The position numbers were made by a program, and so were the translations under genes. From Nepenthes gracilis (lineage: Eukaryota > Streptophyta > Magnoliopsida > Caryophyllales > Nepenthaceae), in contig BSYO01000008.1 in assembly GCA_033239525.1 (NCBI GenBank), forward strand, positions 13,771,294 to 13,835,293: a DNA stretch of 64,000 nt, read 5' to 3'. This document shows, piece by piece, positions 37,501-49,500 of the stretch (position 1 is the stretch's first letter; every line of letters begins with the position of its first letter). The notes under the pieces were generated by a model, which saw only the letters and a list, made by a program, of their open reading frames with translations, was not told where the DNA came from and did not search any database.

Positions 37501-40500
37501 AGGAAATTAAAAGGCTTATGGCGGCACAAACTTCCAATAATGGCATAAATTAAAGTGCATAAATTTAAAGTATGAAAATTGAAAATTGTAAGAGCGTTAG
37601 TGGCTTAGCCATATAGAGTGTAGAAAAATATAAGGATAGGAAATAAAGTGTGGGAAATTAAAGGGTATAAATTTGAAGTTGCAAAAGTATTGGTAGTTTA
37701 TCTATCCAGGGCTTAGAAAATAAAATGGCAGAAATAAAGTACGAGAAATTAAAATATAGAAATTTAAAGTTATTGGAAGACTAGGATGGCTGCCATAGCA
37801 TGTTAATTCTCGCAGCACAATACAATATACAGTTCCAATGCTTCATTGACAACTCAAAACTAAACTAGCTTGCAAAACTAAGAAACAAACGATGTATAAA
37901 CTAATGGAGCCCTATTGATATTGGAATAAACTTAATATTAAACTGAAGCTTAAAAGTACAATATAACAAATTTGAAGTCTCTTACACTAAAACACTAAAT
38001 TGTTGACAAGAACACTCAAAATTTCTCTCTTTCCTCTCTCTCTCTCTCTCTCCTCCTCCTCCTCCTCCTCTCCCTCCTCTTTTTCCTTCCCTGCCCTTGC
38101 CTTGTGCACCCTAGTGCAGGCAGCCCCCTCTTCCTCTTTGCTGCCCAGTCTCCCCCTGTTGTAGGAGGATTTTCTTTCTAAGCTAAGAAATAAAAGGCGA
38201 TGTATACATATATATTTTTTGTCTTTTTTTTTTTTGCCTCAGATTTATTTATTGATGTTTTTCTTTATTTTTTTTATTTTCTTAAAATGAAATATATATA
38301 TTGCTTTCAATCCACTGACGTCTTTTTTTTTTGTTCTTCTTTTCCTTGTTTCTTTGGCCGGCTGATTGGGTTGACAAAATAAATACTCTATTCTGTTTGT
38401 ATACATGCTTTTATTCCAAAAATTATTCTTTTAGGATTAAAACCTACAAAACAAGAATACACAAGTTAATTATGTAAATTAATTAAAATTCCTAGAAAAT
38501 AACTATAAATAAGTAGGGATAAAAATACAATTATAAGTATTCATATTTGGTTAGTTTGAATTTTTTCTCTTCTCAACCCTTACTGCTTCTGTTAGTTTGA
38601 ATTGTCAAACTCTCATCTATATTTGGTTATCTCATATGATCAACATCTTTAACTACTAACTCATGCTTAGGCATCAGCCTGAAAAATGTTGTTCTCTAGG
38701 ACTTTTAATCAACTTTCACTAATTGGCCTACCAATTTTTTCCTTTATACAGATTGCTGCCAATTACATGGAAAACCTTTGCTCAAATATCAAGGTTAGTT
38801 GTTTTTATCCTGCTACATCTTTTGCTTCTGGAAGCTTTCTGGTGTCACTGGGAAATTAATTTAGAAGTTTTTGCTAAGATCGTATGACATTGTTGTTTTT
38901 TCTACTTATATGTGAATATGTGAAGGATCCAATGTGTTTTGACAGGAATGATCATCTGTTTATGGTAAAGAAGAATAGATGAAAATGAGATTAAGCACTT
39001 ATGGATGTCAACCCAGTAAAGGCAAAATTCTTTACCTACTAAATAAAGTATAAGATAAAATAAAAGGATTTAAGGGATATCAAATAAATTAATTGAGGGA
39101 CATATTTAAATAGAAAACATGCAGTGTGGATTTCAGTTTGTTTATGGTGATCTGGGTGGAGAACCAGTTGCATATTGGCACACTTTCAACCATCAGAATG
39201 CTGGATAAACATCTCCCAGCAGTGTTGTGTCTTCTCTTTCCCCCTCCCCTGCTCTCTCTCTCTCCCTCCCTTCCTCTCCTCTCTCTTGCTTGGTTTTTGC
39301 GTTTTGCAGATTGAGGGAGATGATTACATGAAGAACCTTCATTGCCTTCTGTGCAAATCTACCATGCAACTTTAGGAACGAGTGGGGCGAGTTTTTCTTC
39401 CATTGGTGATGTGGGGATGGATGAGGGGGAGAGACCAATCGTTTGAAGTCTTTTGCACATCCCTTGAAAGTGACGTAAAACATGCTCCTCTTATCCCCAA
39501 CCCACCCCCAAAGTTGTGGACTTTATTTTCTGCAAATGTTGTTGTCATTTTTTGCAATATTTGTCAGGAAACAAGATCTTTTTGTTGGAAGGTGAGAGAT
39601 TACATCAACATATTTTGAGGACTTGATACACTTTAAGATTATGTATAGCCTATTCTTGGCCACAATAGACTCGCCAGGCTCAAGTGAAGAAATTGGGGGA
39701 GATTGAGAAAGTAGAGAGGGTATTAGTGCTTTACCCTAGTGGCTGGGTTGAAAGGTTCAAGTAAAGAAGCATGATGTGGGAACTGGAAAGCTATACAAGT
39801 AATCAGAGCCTTATCCACTATGACTAACTAGTGATCATGTTGCGAAACTGCTATTGAAACCGTTTTTGGGTGATTCTTGTAGCTGATTTTTTTTTTTTTT
39901 TTTTGGTTCAATATTGGTAAAAACTGTCTTTTTGCTCAATATTTTTGCTGAATACTCTGCATAGAAACCTTTCTCCATTCTCCTTGAACTGTGTGCACTG
40001 CAAGTACCTTCTTGGGCTGCATTATTGACTGAGTATAAGTTTTTATGTATGTAAAGTATTGCATTGAAACCGAGATGGTGCATGATTGTATCCTATCTTA
40101 GTGGGCTTAGCTCTTGTGTGTTACTGTACGCTCAATCCTATATTCTTAATGAGCTAGAATATGCAAAAATATATTCATTGGGTGCACAATGAAGAATCTT
40201 TGAGCATGTGAATGGTGGATATCTCCACCTTGCCCTGTATTATACTTAAAACTTGGAAAATGTTTTCCTTTTTGATCAGATTAGAGAGTGGATGAATCCA
40301 TGGTTTTCAATCACGGAGTTATAATGTTGCAATATTGTGGGCATGACATCAGCAAATGTGATTATCACATCAATTTTTGATAGGGGGACATCTGCATTGT
40401 TTATTCGTTTCTCATTTTCCTATTATCTTGTCTTGTTTTACTTTGCCTTTCTCAGATAAAAAGGTTAGTCTGGCATTTAACTTTTGTGTTGATTTGGTTT

Positions 40501-43500
40501 TCTTTCTAAGGTGGGAGATAGGTGCCAAGTTGAACCAGGAGAAAAAAGAGGTGTTGTCAAATATGTGGGACAAGCAGAGGATCTAGGTCCTGGTTTCTGG
40601 GTTGGAATTCAATATGACGAGCCCTTGGGAAAACATGATGGCACGTATGTGATTGCAAATTCTCTTTTCTGTATGACCTTTGCAGTCTAAAGGACTCATT
40701 TAGGCATTGAAGCACTTTTACTCAGAAACAAAGTAATTGCCTGTTAGCAATGACACTAGTTAAAAGGCTTATGTAGGGAAGTCTTTTCCTATCTCTTAGT
40801 ATTTTGTAGTGGTGGTGGGTATTGATGAGCTTCTTTGCTAGTGTCAATGGGTTGTACTACACACTAATTATAGGATTGTTAGGAAAGGAAATGAGAGCAA
40901 TTTATGGGTATTAACCCTCCCACATCTATTTCAAAAGGGTTATAATATTTGGTGAATTGCCTTGACAGTCCAAATCATTTTGGACAGATCCTTAATGTTG
41001 ATAGTAATTATTGTTCTATTACTAAAATAACAACTAATCCAAGATTATTTGTGTTAGTTAAAGGAAGAGAGAGAGCTTTTGTGAAAAATCCCTTATAAAT
41101 CAAGGGTTATGAGGATATACATATATATAGTTGCAAACTTTATACAATGACTAAAATATCATTGACTAGGATTTGCTTATTTTAATACTCCCTTTTAACC
41201 TAGTGTATAAATATTTATTATGCCTATCTTGTTATAAATGTATTCAACTCGATTTCCAATTAGAGACATAGTGAACATATCAGCTAATTGATTTCTTGTT
41301 CTCACATGTTTAACATGCACAAGTTATTGTTGTAACTTCTTACAAATGAAGTGACAATCCATCTTTATATGCTTCGTACATTTATGGAACACCAAATTTG
41401 ATGTTATATGAATCACTACTTGATTATCACACCATAATTGGGATTTTTTTTGGAATTCTTACATCCTAGTGATTCGAGTAACGGTGTGAGTCATATCACT
41501 TTGCATGTAATAAGGATCAACGCATGATATTTAGATTAAGCACTTGATCTAGTAACTACATTATGTTTTAGTTCCAATAAATACGCAATATCTTGTGATA
41601 GACTTATGGCCATATGATAATCCAACCCAACCAATGTTAGAGAACCCTTTTATTTGAGTGTGGCCATGATTATTATAAATTAGGCTGCATTTGGTGAACC
41701 TTTTAGGTATCTAAGTATATACATGATAGTTTTCAAATGTGGAATATGATGAGAGGATAAAAATTGACTTACCACACTAATTGGGAATGTAATGTCTGGT
41801 TGGATAAATGCCAAATAATTCAATTTTCCAACCAATTGACGGTATCTCTTTGCCTCAGTGAAGATTTTCCCATCATTCGACAAAAGTTTCATTGTTGCAT
41901 CCATGGGTGCACCATATGGTTTTGTATCTAGCTTACTTGTATCTTGAAGTAAATCAATCATGTACGTTGCGGTGAAAATATGTTGCAACGGCACCTTGAG
42001 ACCTCAATATCGAAAAAGTACTATAAACTTTCCAAGTCTTTGATTAAAAATTGATACTAAAGAAACATTTGGAGATCTGCAATACCTTTGTTATCACTAT
42101 TAGTAATTACAATATCATATACATATACAACAAGGAGAGTATACCTGATATTAGAATGATGGTAGAACACAAAATGATTACTTCTATAATGAGAGACCAA
42201 ATTCAAGAACAACTTTACTGAACCTAACAAACCAAGCTTGCAAAGATTGTTTAAAGCTATATAACGACTTTTTCAATATGCAAACGAGATCAAACTTCCC
42301 TTGATCAATAAACCCAGGTGGTTGCTTAAGGTAAACTTCTTCTTGAAGATCTCTATGAAAGAAGGTGTTTTTGACGTCCATTTGGTGTAGGGTCTAGTGA
42401 TTTGTAACAACAAGAGTCATGAAAGGGCAAATAGATGTCAAAAGGAGCAACCTCAAATTGATAAATTTGAGGACTACACCGTATGTTTTTGATGACATTG
42501 GACAGGGACCCCATATATTGGATTGAGCAACCTCAAGAGGAGTAGAAGTTTATTTATCGACTCTAGGATAGTATGACACTTGGTGTTTATCAAACTAACA
42601 GTGCTCACAAAATAAATCTGTCATAGAAGTAAGCCTGAGACATTGTTTTTTCATACTAGATAATGGCGAATGATCTAACTGATAGTAGAGTTGGAGCAGC
42701 CTAGGAAGTGCTAAAGCAAATAGGAGTGGTCTCATCTAACAAGTAGAGACCTCCTGACTTATAATGACCTCTACTAATGATCCTTATTGTCGTAAGATCT
42801 TGAAATTCACAACTTGTAGAAGAGAATGTAATGCAACATTTATGTTTATCCATGAGCTTGCTTACGGATAATAAATTAAAAGATGAGGTTGGTAGGTGTA
42901 ACATTGATAAAATATGATTTTGGGGTTAAGGTGATGGAACCAATGCTCTTAACCTTCACAGAAGAGCCATTAGTTAAAGCAATTGCAGGTAAATTTGAAC
43001 ATGACTTGTAACCAAATAATATACCTAAGGTTCCTGTTGTATAATCAGACACACCAGAATTAATAACCCAAATATGATATGATGTTGAGAGATAAGAAAT
43101 AAGGTTACCTGCCTAAACAAGGGTAGCAGTAAATGTAATCATATCAGCAAGTAAATATGAGTAGTCCTTCATGGATAAAGCAACAATTTCTTTTGTTGAA
43201 GGGCTAGGAGGAGCAAATAAGGTACTACTATTACTTCTAGGAGCAATCGTAGAATATTATGTAGATCGTTTAGCGGGTTTCCCATGTAACTTCGAGTATT
43301 TATTTCAAGTGTGACCAACTTCGCCACAATGAAAGCATGTCAGTTTTCTGTCACCACCCTAGCTACATTGGTTCCTTCTACAAGTTTCACGTCCACCCCC
43401 TTGACCAGTAAACAAGGACTGAGTCACTAAAGCCGTTTGATCAGCAAGACTAATAGTAATTGATGATGAAGTCCTGCTATCAACTCGTAAAATCTGAGGA

Positions 43501-46500
43501 AACACATTAGTTACTAAAGTAACCTTCAAGCTTGCTAGAATTTGGGATTGAGTATATTAAAAGTTTGGTATTAGGATAACAAGAAAGTACAGAATAGCTA
43601 ATTATTCACGTTCTCTTACATTTGCTTCACCTTGGTGGTGATGGATATAAGTACATTTTGTTTCTCATAGAGCTTCTCGACGGTAGCAAAATAATTAGTC
43701 ACACTCAATCCTACTGATCCACACGAAATAAAGACTTAAATATATCAAACATTCTTGATATATTATGTTTTCCAAAGTAAAGAATTGATAGATAATCCTA
43801 CAATTGTTTGGTAGTATTAATATTTGTGATCAAAATAGCCACCCTCGGTTTCATGGAATTAATCAATTGAGTGTATAGGCAAGCATCTTTACTTAGCCAT
43901 GCTCAAGCCTCAAGAGGATTTGTGTAAAAATCAGGAGGATCATTGGTGTGATGGTCCTCCTTATCAAATCCTCGAATAGAAAATAATACGATCTTCCTCC
44001 AATGCTGATAATTTGTTCTATCTAGACATTGATCCGTAATTTGAGAAGACATAGTTGTAACAGTTTTAGAGACAGCCACTTTGAATTCATTCATTTGAGT
44101 AGGAATACTACCACCAAATGTATTTTCGGTTTCCATATTAGATAACAAATATGCAAGAAATATGCAGCAAATCGAAAATACTGAATCAAAAGAAATATAC
44201 ATAGTTGAACTCATCCACGTTGTAATCCGCCGGAAATCAAACGCCAAGGACCCTGATCCTTTTAAAACAACACATCGAATGATCCTAATAGAAGTCGAAA
44301 GACTTGAAGGAAATCAAATAGAACACCAAAAACTAAAAAAATCAAGGAAATCGGACACTGTACGAACGAAATCAAACACCAACAATTTCCGAGCACTGTT
44401 TGAAGCCAAAAATGAAGGAAATCAACGGGAAACCACACTGTTTGCCTCAATCACATGTGGACAACATCTCTTAGATATTGACCTTCAAAATGCATAAGAA
44501 ATCGGAGATTTTTGGGCCACGATTTGAGTGGAGGACCAAGAGCATAGCAAATCTAGGTTTTTCAATGAAAACCTAGATCTCAAAATAGATGCATCAAATA
44601 TATTCAAATGGGAAAATAGTCTTGGGGCTTTTGATATGTGGGCCAAGGTGCGCTGATTTCAACTACGGGTGGCGGCCGCGGTGGCGGCAGTTAATGCACA
44701 CTTTGATACAATGTTAGTTTAAGGAAAAGAGAGCTTTTGTGGAAAATCCCTTACAAATCCAAGGTTATGAGGATGTATATATTTATAGATACAAGCTTTG
44801 TACAGTGATTAAAATACAATTGACTAGGATTTACTTATTCTAACTAACAATTTGTATTCATTATTAATGTCTTCACATGATTGGGTATGATGTGCAAGTC
44901 AATTTAGCAGCTTGTGTCTTTAAATCCTTGGTTATTCAACCTTGTTTGCAAGGACTGGGTCATGTGGTATATGTGAGATTAAAGGCATGTTGGACATGGA
45001 TTTGGGTTTAAACCCACAATGCTGTGATAATAACTCAAGTTCATCCCACCTCCTTCCCCCCCTGGCCAGATGAGCTATAATTTATTTGTGAGTGTGTCTT
45101 TCAATAAGTTACGAATTATGAGAATGCCTCTGCCCATCATATTACATGTCATGCTATACTTTGTATCAATTGGCAACATTTCTGCTGTTTCAATCATTTG
45201 CCTATGTGGACTTAAAGTTCTCCAAAAACAGTGTCATATCACACTGTTTTGAGGGCCTTTTGAACTAATCAGAACTACTTTAGGATTTTGTTGCTTATAT
45301 CATGATTTCTTTCTGCTAATTTCATGGCCTACATAGATTATAGATTATCGATCTAGGTTTTTGAGTATCATAAGCTCATGTTGCAGGGTGAAGGGGATGC
45401 GTTACTTTGAGTGCCCTCTGCTTCATGGTGCAATGGTTAGACCAGACAAAGTACAGGTTTGTGCAGCCCATACTTCTTGCCTATTCTATACTGCAGTTCT
45501 GAGCTGTGAACAGCCCTTTCTTACTTTTATGTGGAGTACTTTTTATAGAGCCTTCACTTACTAAATTGTCCATATTCTTTCTTTTCACTTGTAACAATGG
45601 ATGAGCAATGATGGGCCTGCTACGATTTTTTTCCCCTTTTTCCCTTTTCCTTCTGTCCTCTTTGTTTTGGATGAGGTAGGGTGAGAAATTATTGCTATTC
45701 CAAGTACCTAGTGTTAGATCTGATGATATTGGCATCTTCAATGTCATTGTTTGTGGATTTAGTTGTTATATAAGTTGTGTTTTATGTCTTAGATGTATGC
45801 ATACCGTGCAAAATATATTCAAATTTTATCACTCTGGGAAAAAAACAGTGAGCCTGCAAGTCATGCAGATTTTCCAAATTCAACAAAACGGAAAACTGCG
45901 GGCCTTCAGCAAGCTGGTGAGTCATGCAGATTTTCTGAAACTGACAGAAAACAGAACTGCAAGTCTTCTGCAAGATGATCACTCGAATCAGTTTTTCAGA
46001 AATTGCTTTGACTGAGGGTTGAGGGTAGTTTCTACCCACAAACCTTATAAGATGAAGACTGGGAGTACTGACATCAGTGTGGAGAAGATGGCGAAGAGAG
46101 AGAGAGAGAGAGAGAGAAGAAGGATTTGCCAAGCATCCAGCACTTATTCTTTGTTGGTGAAAATTGAGTGAAATTTTTCTGAAGTTTGGTGAGATATGTT
46201 GTTAATCGTTGAGTGATGTTGAGACCCTGTACATCATAATTTTCTCCTCAATTTGTGTCTCATGTTTTTTCATGTAATTCGGTTGTTCCTTTGAGTCTAG
46301 AGATGGATCTTTTGTTTTGAGTTGGAGCATCCAAGTTGATTTGAGGAGTGTCATTTGGATATCAACTAGGATAAATCAAATTTTTTGGGTGGTTGTGGTA
46401 TTGCAAATCTAAGGAATGCCTTAGATAGTTACTTGTCTGGTATCACTCTAGTATCGCATTTGATGTTTTTTTTATAAGTTGACTTTTCTTGTTATAGTGG

Positions 46501-49500
46501 ATCTTATAGTTGATAACTAATAGGTCAGAGGATTTTCTTAGTACATTTTCTCCAATTTCTTTTCGATACTGCATTTAATAACTTTATCTGCTTGTTCTTG
46601 GTGATTGAATGATAATGAACATTTAGATAAGTAATTCATTTACATTTATTTAATTAGCGTTAATTTTTAATTTGTACTTTTGCATAAAAACACTTATTTA
46701 CCCCTTTTCGACATGGACGCCAGGCCTCTCAACCACAAACCTGTTAAACTGTTTCATATTGGGCCTCAAGGATGACATCCGGCGGGAGATCCTATTGTTA
46801 AAATCCCTGACACTACCTGATGCAATCGGAATGGCCAAATTAGTGGAGGAAAAGTTGGAGGCCTGTCGAACGAGTTGGCAATGTCCACCATTGTCCAGGA
46901 CCATCAACCCTCCTGTTCCAGTGATGGTAAAACCTCTTTCTCCTAAATTACCCATAAAAAAATTACTCCAGCCGAGATGGCTGCTCGTCGAGTACGAGGC
47001 CTGTGTTACAATTGTGATGAAAAATTTGTCCCAAGCTATCGTTGCAATCCTCCCAAATTTTTGTGTATGTTGGCTAAAGAGGAGGGAGGCACCTTGCCCG
47101 GACTTCAGACTTTCGAGGTGGGTTTATAGGAACCTGAGTATGTGACCGAACATCTCCATGAAACTGACCCAACACCTCCCCCACCCAAGGCTATTCCAAA
47201 TATCTCTCTTCCTTGAAAGGACATTTTGTCCCTTCCACCTTGCGGTTGCAAGGAACCATTTCGGGCTAACCTGTGTTCATCTTAGTTGACAGTGGATCCG
47301 TGCATACTTTTTTACAAACACGCATGGCCAAGTATTTCGGGCTTTCAATTGAGCCCTCTCACTACCTCAACGTCACCGTGGGAAATGGGGCTTCTTTGAG
47401 GTGTGAAGAACTGTGTACCAAAGTCTCGGTCACCTTAGGCTAAGCCTATTTTGTTGTTGATCTCTATCTATTACCAATCTATGGGGCTGATTTGGTGTTC
47501 GGAGTACAGTGGCTCACCACAATTGGGCCTATGTTGTTTGATTATCGATCACTCTAGATGAGCTTTGACCATGCTTGGGACGCAACTCCCCTTACGTGGC
47601 TTGCCGCCAGCTTCTGTCTCCACCATAACATTGGGCCAATTGAAGCAAGATGATTCCACCCAATTGGTAGCCTTCTATTTCCAACTGACCATTCTGCCTA
47701 CACATGATGGCTCCCATACCACCCTTGCAGCAGCCTTACTGGACCCCAACCAATTTTCCCCAAATGTCGACTCATAGATTATCCAAACACTTAGCCAAAT
47801 CCTCTTTTCCTTTGTCGACATCTTTGAACTCCCACACGGGCTACCCCCGTGACGCTTTGCCGATCACCATATTTCCTAAAACAAAACACTGAGCCAGTGA
47901 ATGTCAAACCATATCGCTATCTGCATTTCCAAAAGACGGAAATGGAGCTGATTTGTGAAATGCTTGCGGAATGCATCATTCAACCGAGTATTAGACCATT
48001 TTCTTTTCCAGATTTTGTTGGTTAAAAAGAAGGATGGTAGTTGGCTTTTTTATGTGGACTGCCGAGCACTTAACGTGATTACCATTAAAGATCGGTTTCC
48101 CATACCGGCTGTGGATGAGTTATTAGATGAGCTACATGGAGCCCGTGTATTTTTGAAGCTGGATTTGCGATTTGAGTACCGCTAGATGAGGATGCAGCTG
48201 ATGTCCACAAGACGGCTTTCAGAACTCATGAAGGCTACTATGAGTTCTTAGTGATGCCTTTTGGTTTCTCAAATGCTCCTTCCACGTTCTAGTCTAAAAT
48301 GAATAATATTTTTCGCTCTGTTCTCCGGAAGTTTGTACTAGTGTTCTTTGATGACATACTGATTTATAGCCTAACTTGGGAACAGCACTGTGATCACCTT
48401 ACTTGGGTGCTCCAGATTCTATGGGATCAAGTATTCTATGCTAAACTTAGCAAATGTGAGTTCGGGCACACTTCGATAGCTTATCTAGGACACATTGTCT
48501 CAGCATAGTGAATCGAGGTGGATCTTGCCAAAATTACTGTTGTGCAAAGGTGGTCGGAACCTACCAATGTTAAACAGCTGCATGGATTCTTGGGGATAGC
48601 CGGGTATTACCGCCGGTTTGTCACCCATTACGCCCAAATCATAGCGCCACTCACCCAACTACTGCAGAAGGACGCCTTTATCTGGTTCATCGAAGCCACA
48701 GCAGCCTTCAATGCACTCAAAACTGCCCTCACAACTACTCTAGTCTTGACTTTACCCAATTTTTCAAAACCATTCACCATCCAAACTGATGCGTCTAGGA
48801 ATGGCATTGGTGTTGTATTGATACAAGCAGGGCACCCGGTTGCTTTCTTCAGCAAATAGCTAAGTCCCAAGCTGCAAGGTGCCTCTACTTACATTCAGGA
48901 TCTCTGTGCCATCACCGAGGCAGTGAAGAAATGGCGACAATATTTGCTGGGGGCGAAATTTATTATCCAAAATGATCACCAGCCCCTTAAGGTCCTATTA
49001 AGCCAGACAATTCACACTCTGGAGCAACAACGGTGGATTACCAAGTTGTTGGGATATGATTTTGAGATCACTTACAAACCTGGCTGGGAGAACGGTTCGG
49101 TTGATGCCTTATCTCGATTACCAGAGGGCTCCTGTCATGCCCTGTGCACTTCATCACAACTGGTAGTGGTCTTGATCTCTGCCCTCTGCAATTTTCACGC
49201 CAAAAATTCAGCCTCCTCCGAGCTATTGGCTGCGAAACAGGATCGATCGGGTGACTTTGAGCACTACTCCGTGCAGGATGGTCTAGTTTTCTTCAAAGGG
49301 CGCCTTTTAGTCCCCACTGATTCAGCCTTGCAGGACCTCATCTTATATGAGTATCATGATTCACCTATCGGGGGACATGCGGGATTCTAGCGCTCTCTAG
49401 CTCGAATAGCAACCAATTTTTATTGGCCACACGTGCAACGACATCTGCGAGGATGTTTCTCGGTGCACAACATGCCAACAAGTCAAGCCCCTCACTATGG

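Larger units (their letters stand above)
28755..38540 (-). mobile_element. Athila-like Ty3/gypsy element in TFCB intron 4, gag only, 3' LTR split
   Basis: The direct LTR-like repeats are 37241-38540 (5' LTR on the minus strand) and 28755-29535 plus 32955-33320 (3' LTR, interrupted). Beside the 5' LTR lies an Athila-type primer-binding site at 37222-37237. Gag is recognisable at about 36140-36897. No RT or integrase belonging to this element was seen in 33320-36140, so it is a deletion derivative or non-autonomous. It lies antisense to TFCB. Confidence 0.75.
41047..44854 (-). mobile_element. Ty1/copia element in TFCB intron 6, with target-site duplication
   Basis: LTRs at 41052-41187 and 44712-44849 are flanked by a perfect 5-bp duplication ATTTG (41047-41051 and 44850-44854). 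LTR termini are TGTTAGTT and AACTAACA. Minus-strand order: 5' LTR, primer-binding site, gag, GAG-pre-integrase, truncated integrase, RT/RNase H, polypurine tract, 3' LTR. At 3.8 kb it is shorter than a full copia element; most of the integrase core is missing. Confidence 0.92.

Noticed and set aside
39193..39618. Open frames in TFCB intron 5
   Set aside because: They come from a C/T-rich tract and flanking DNA; there is no domain and both strands are equally open.
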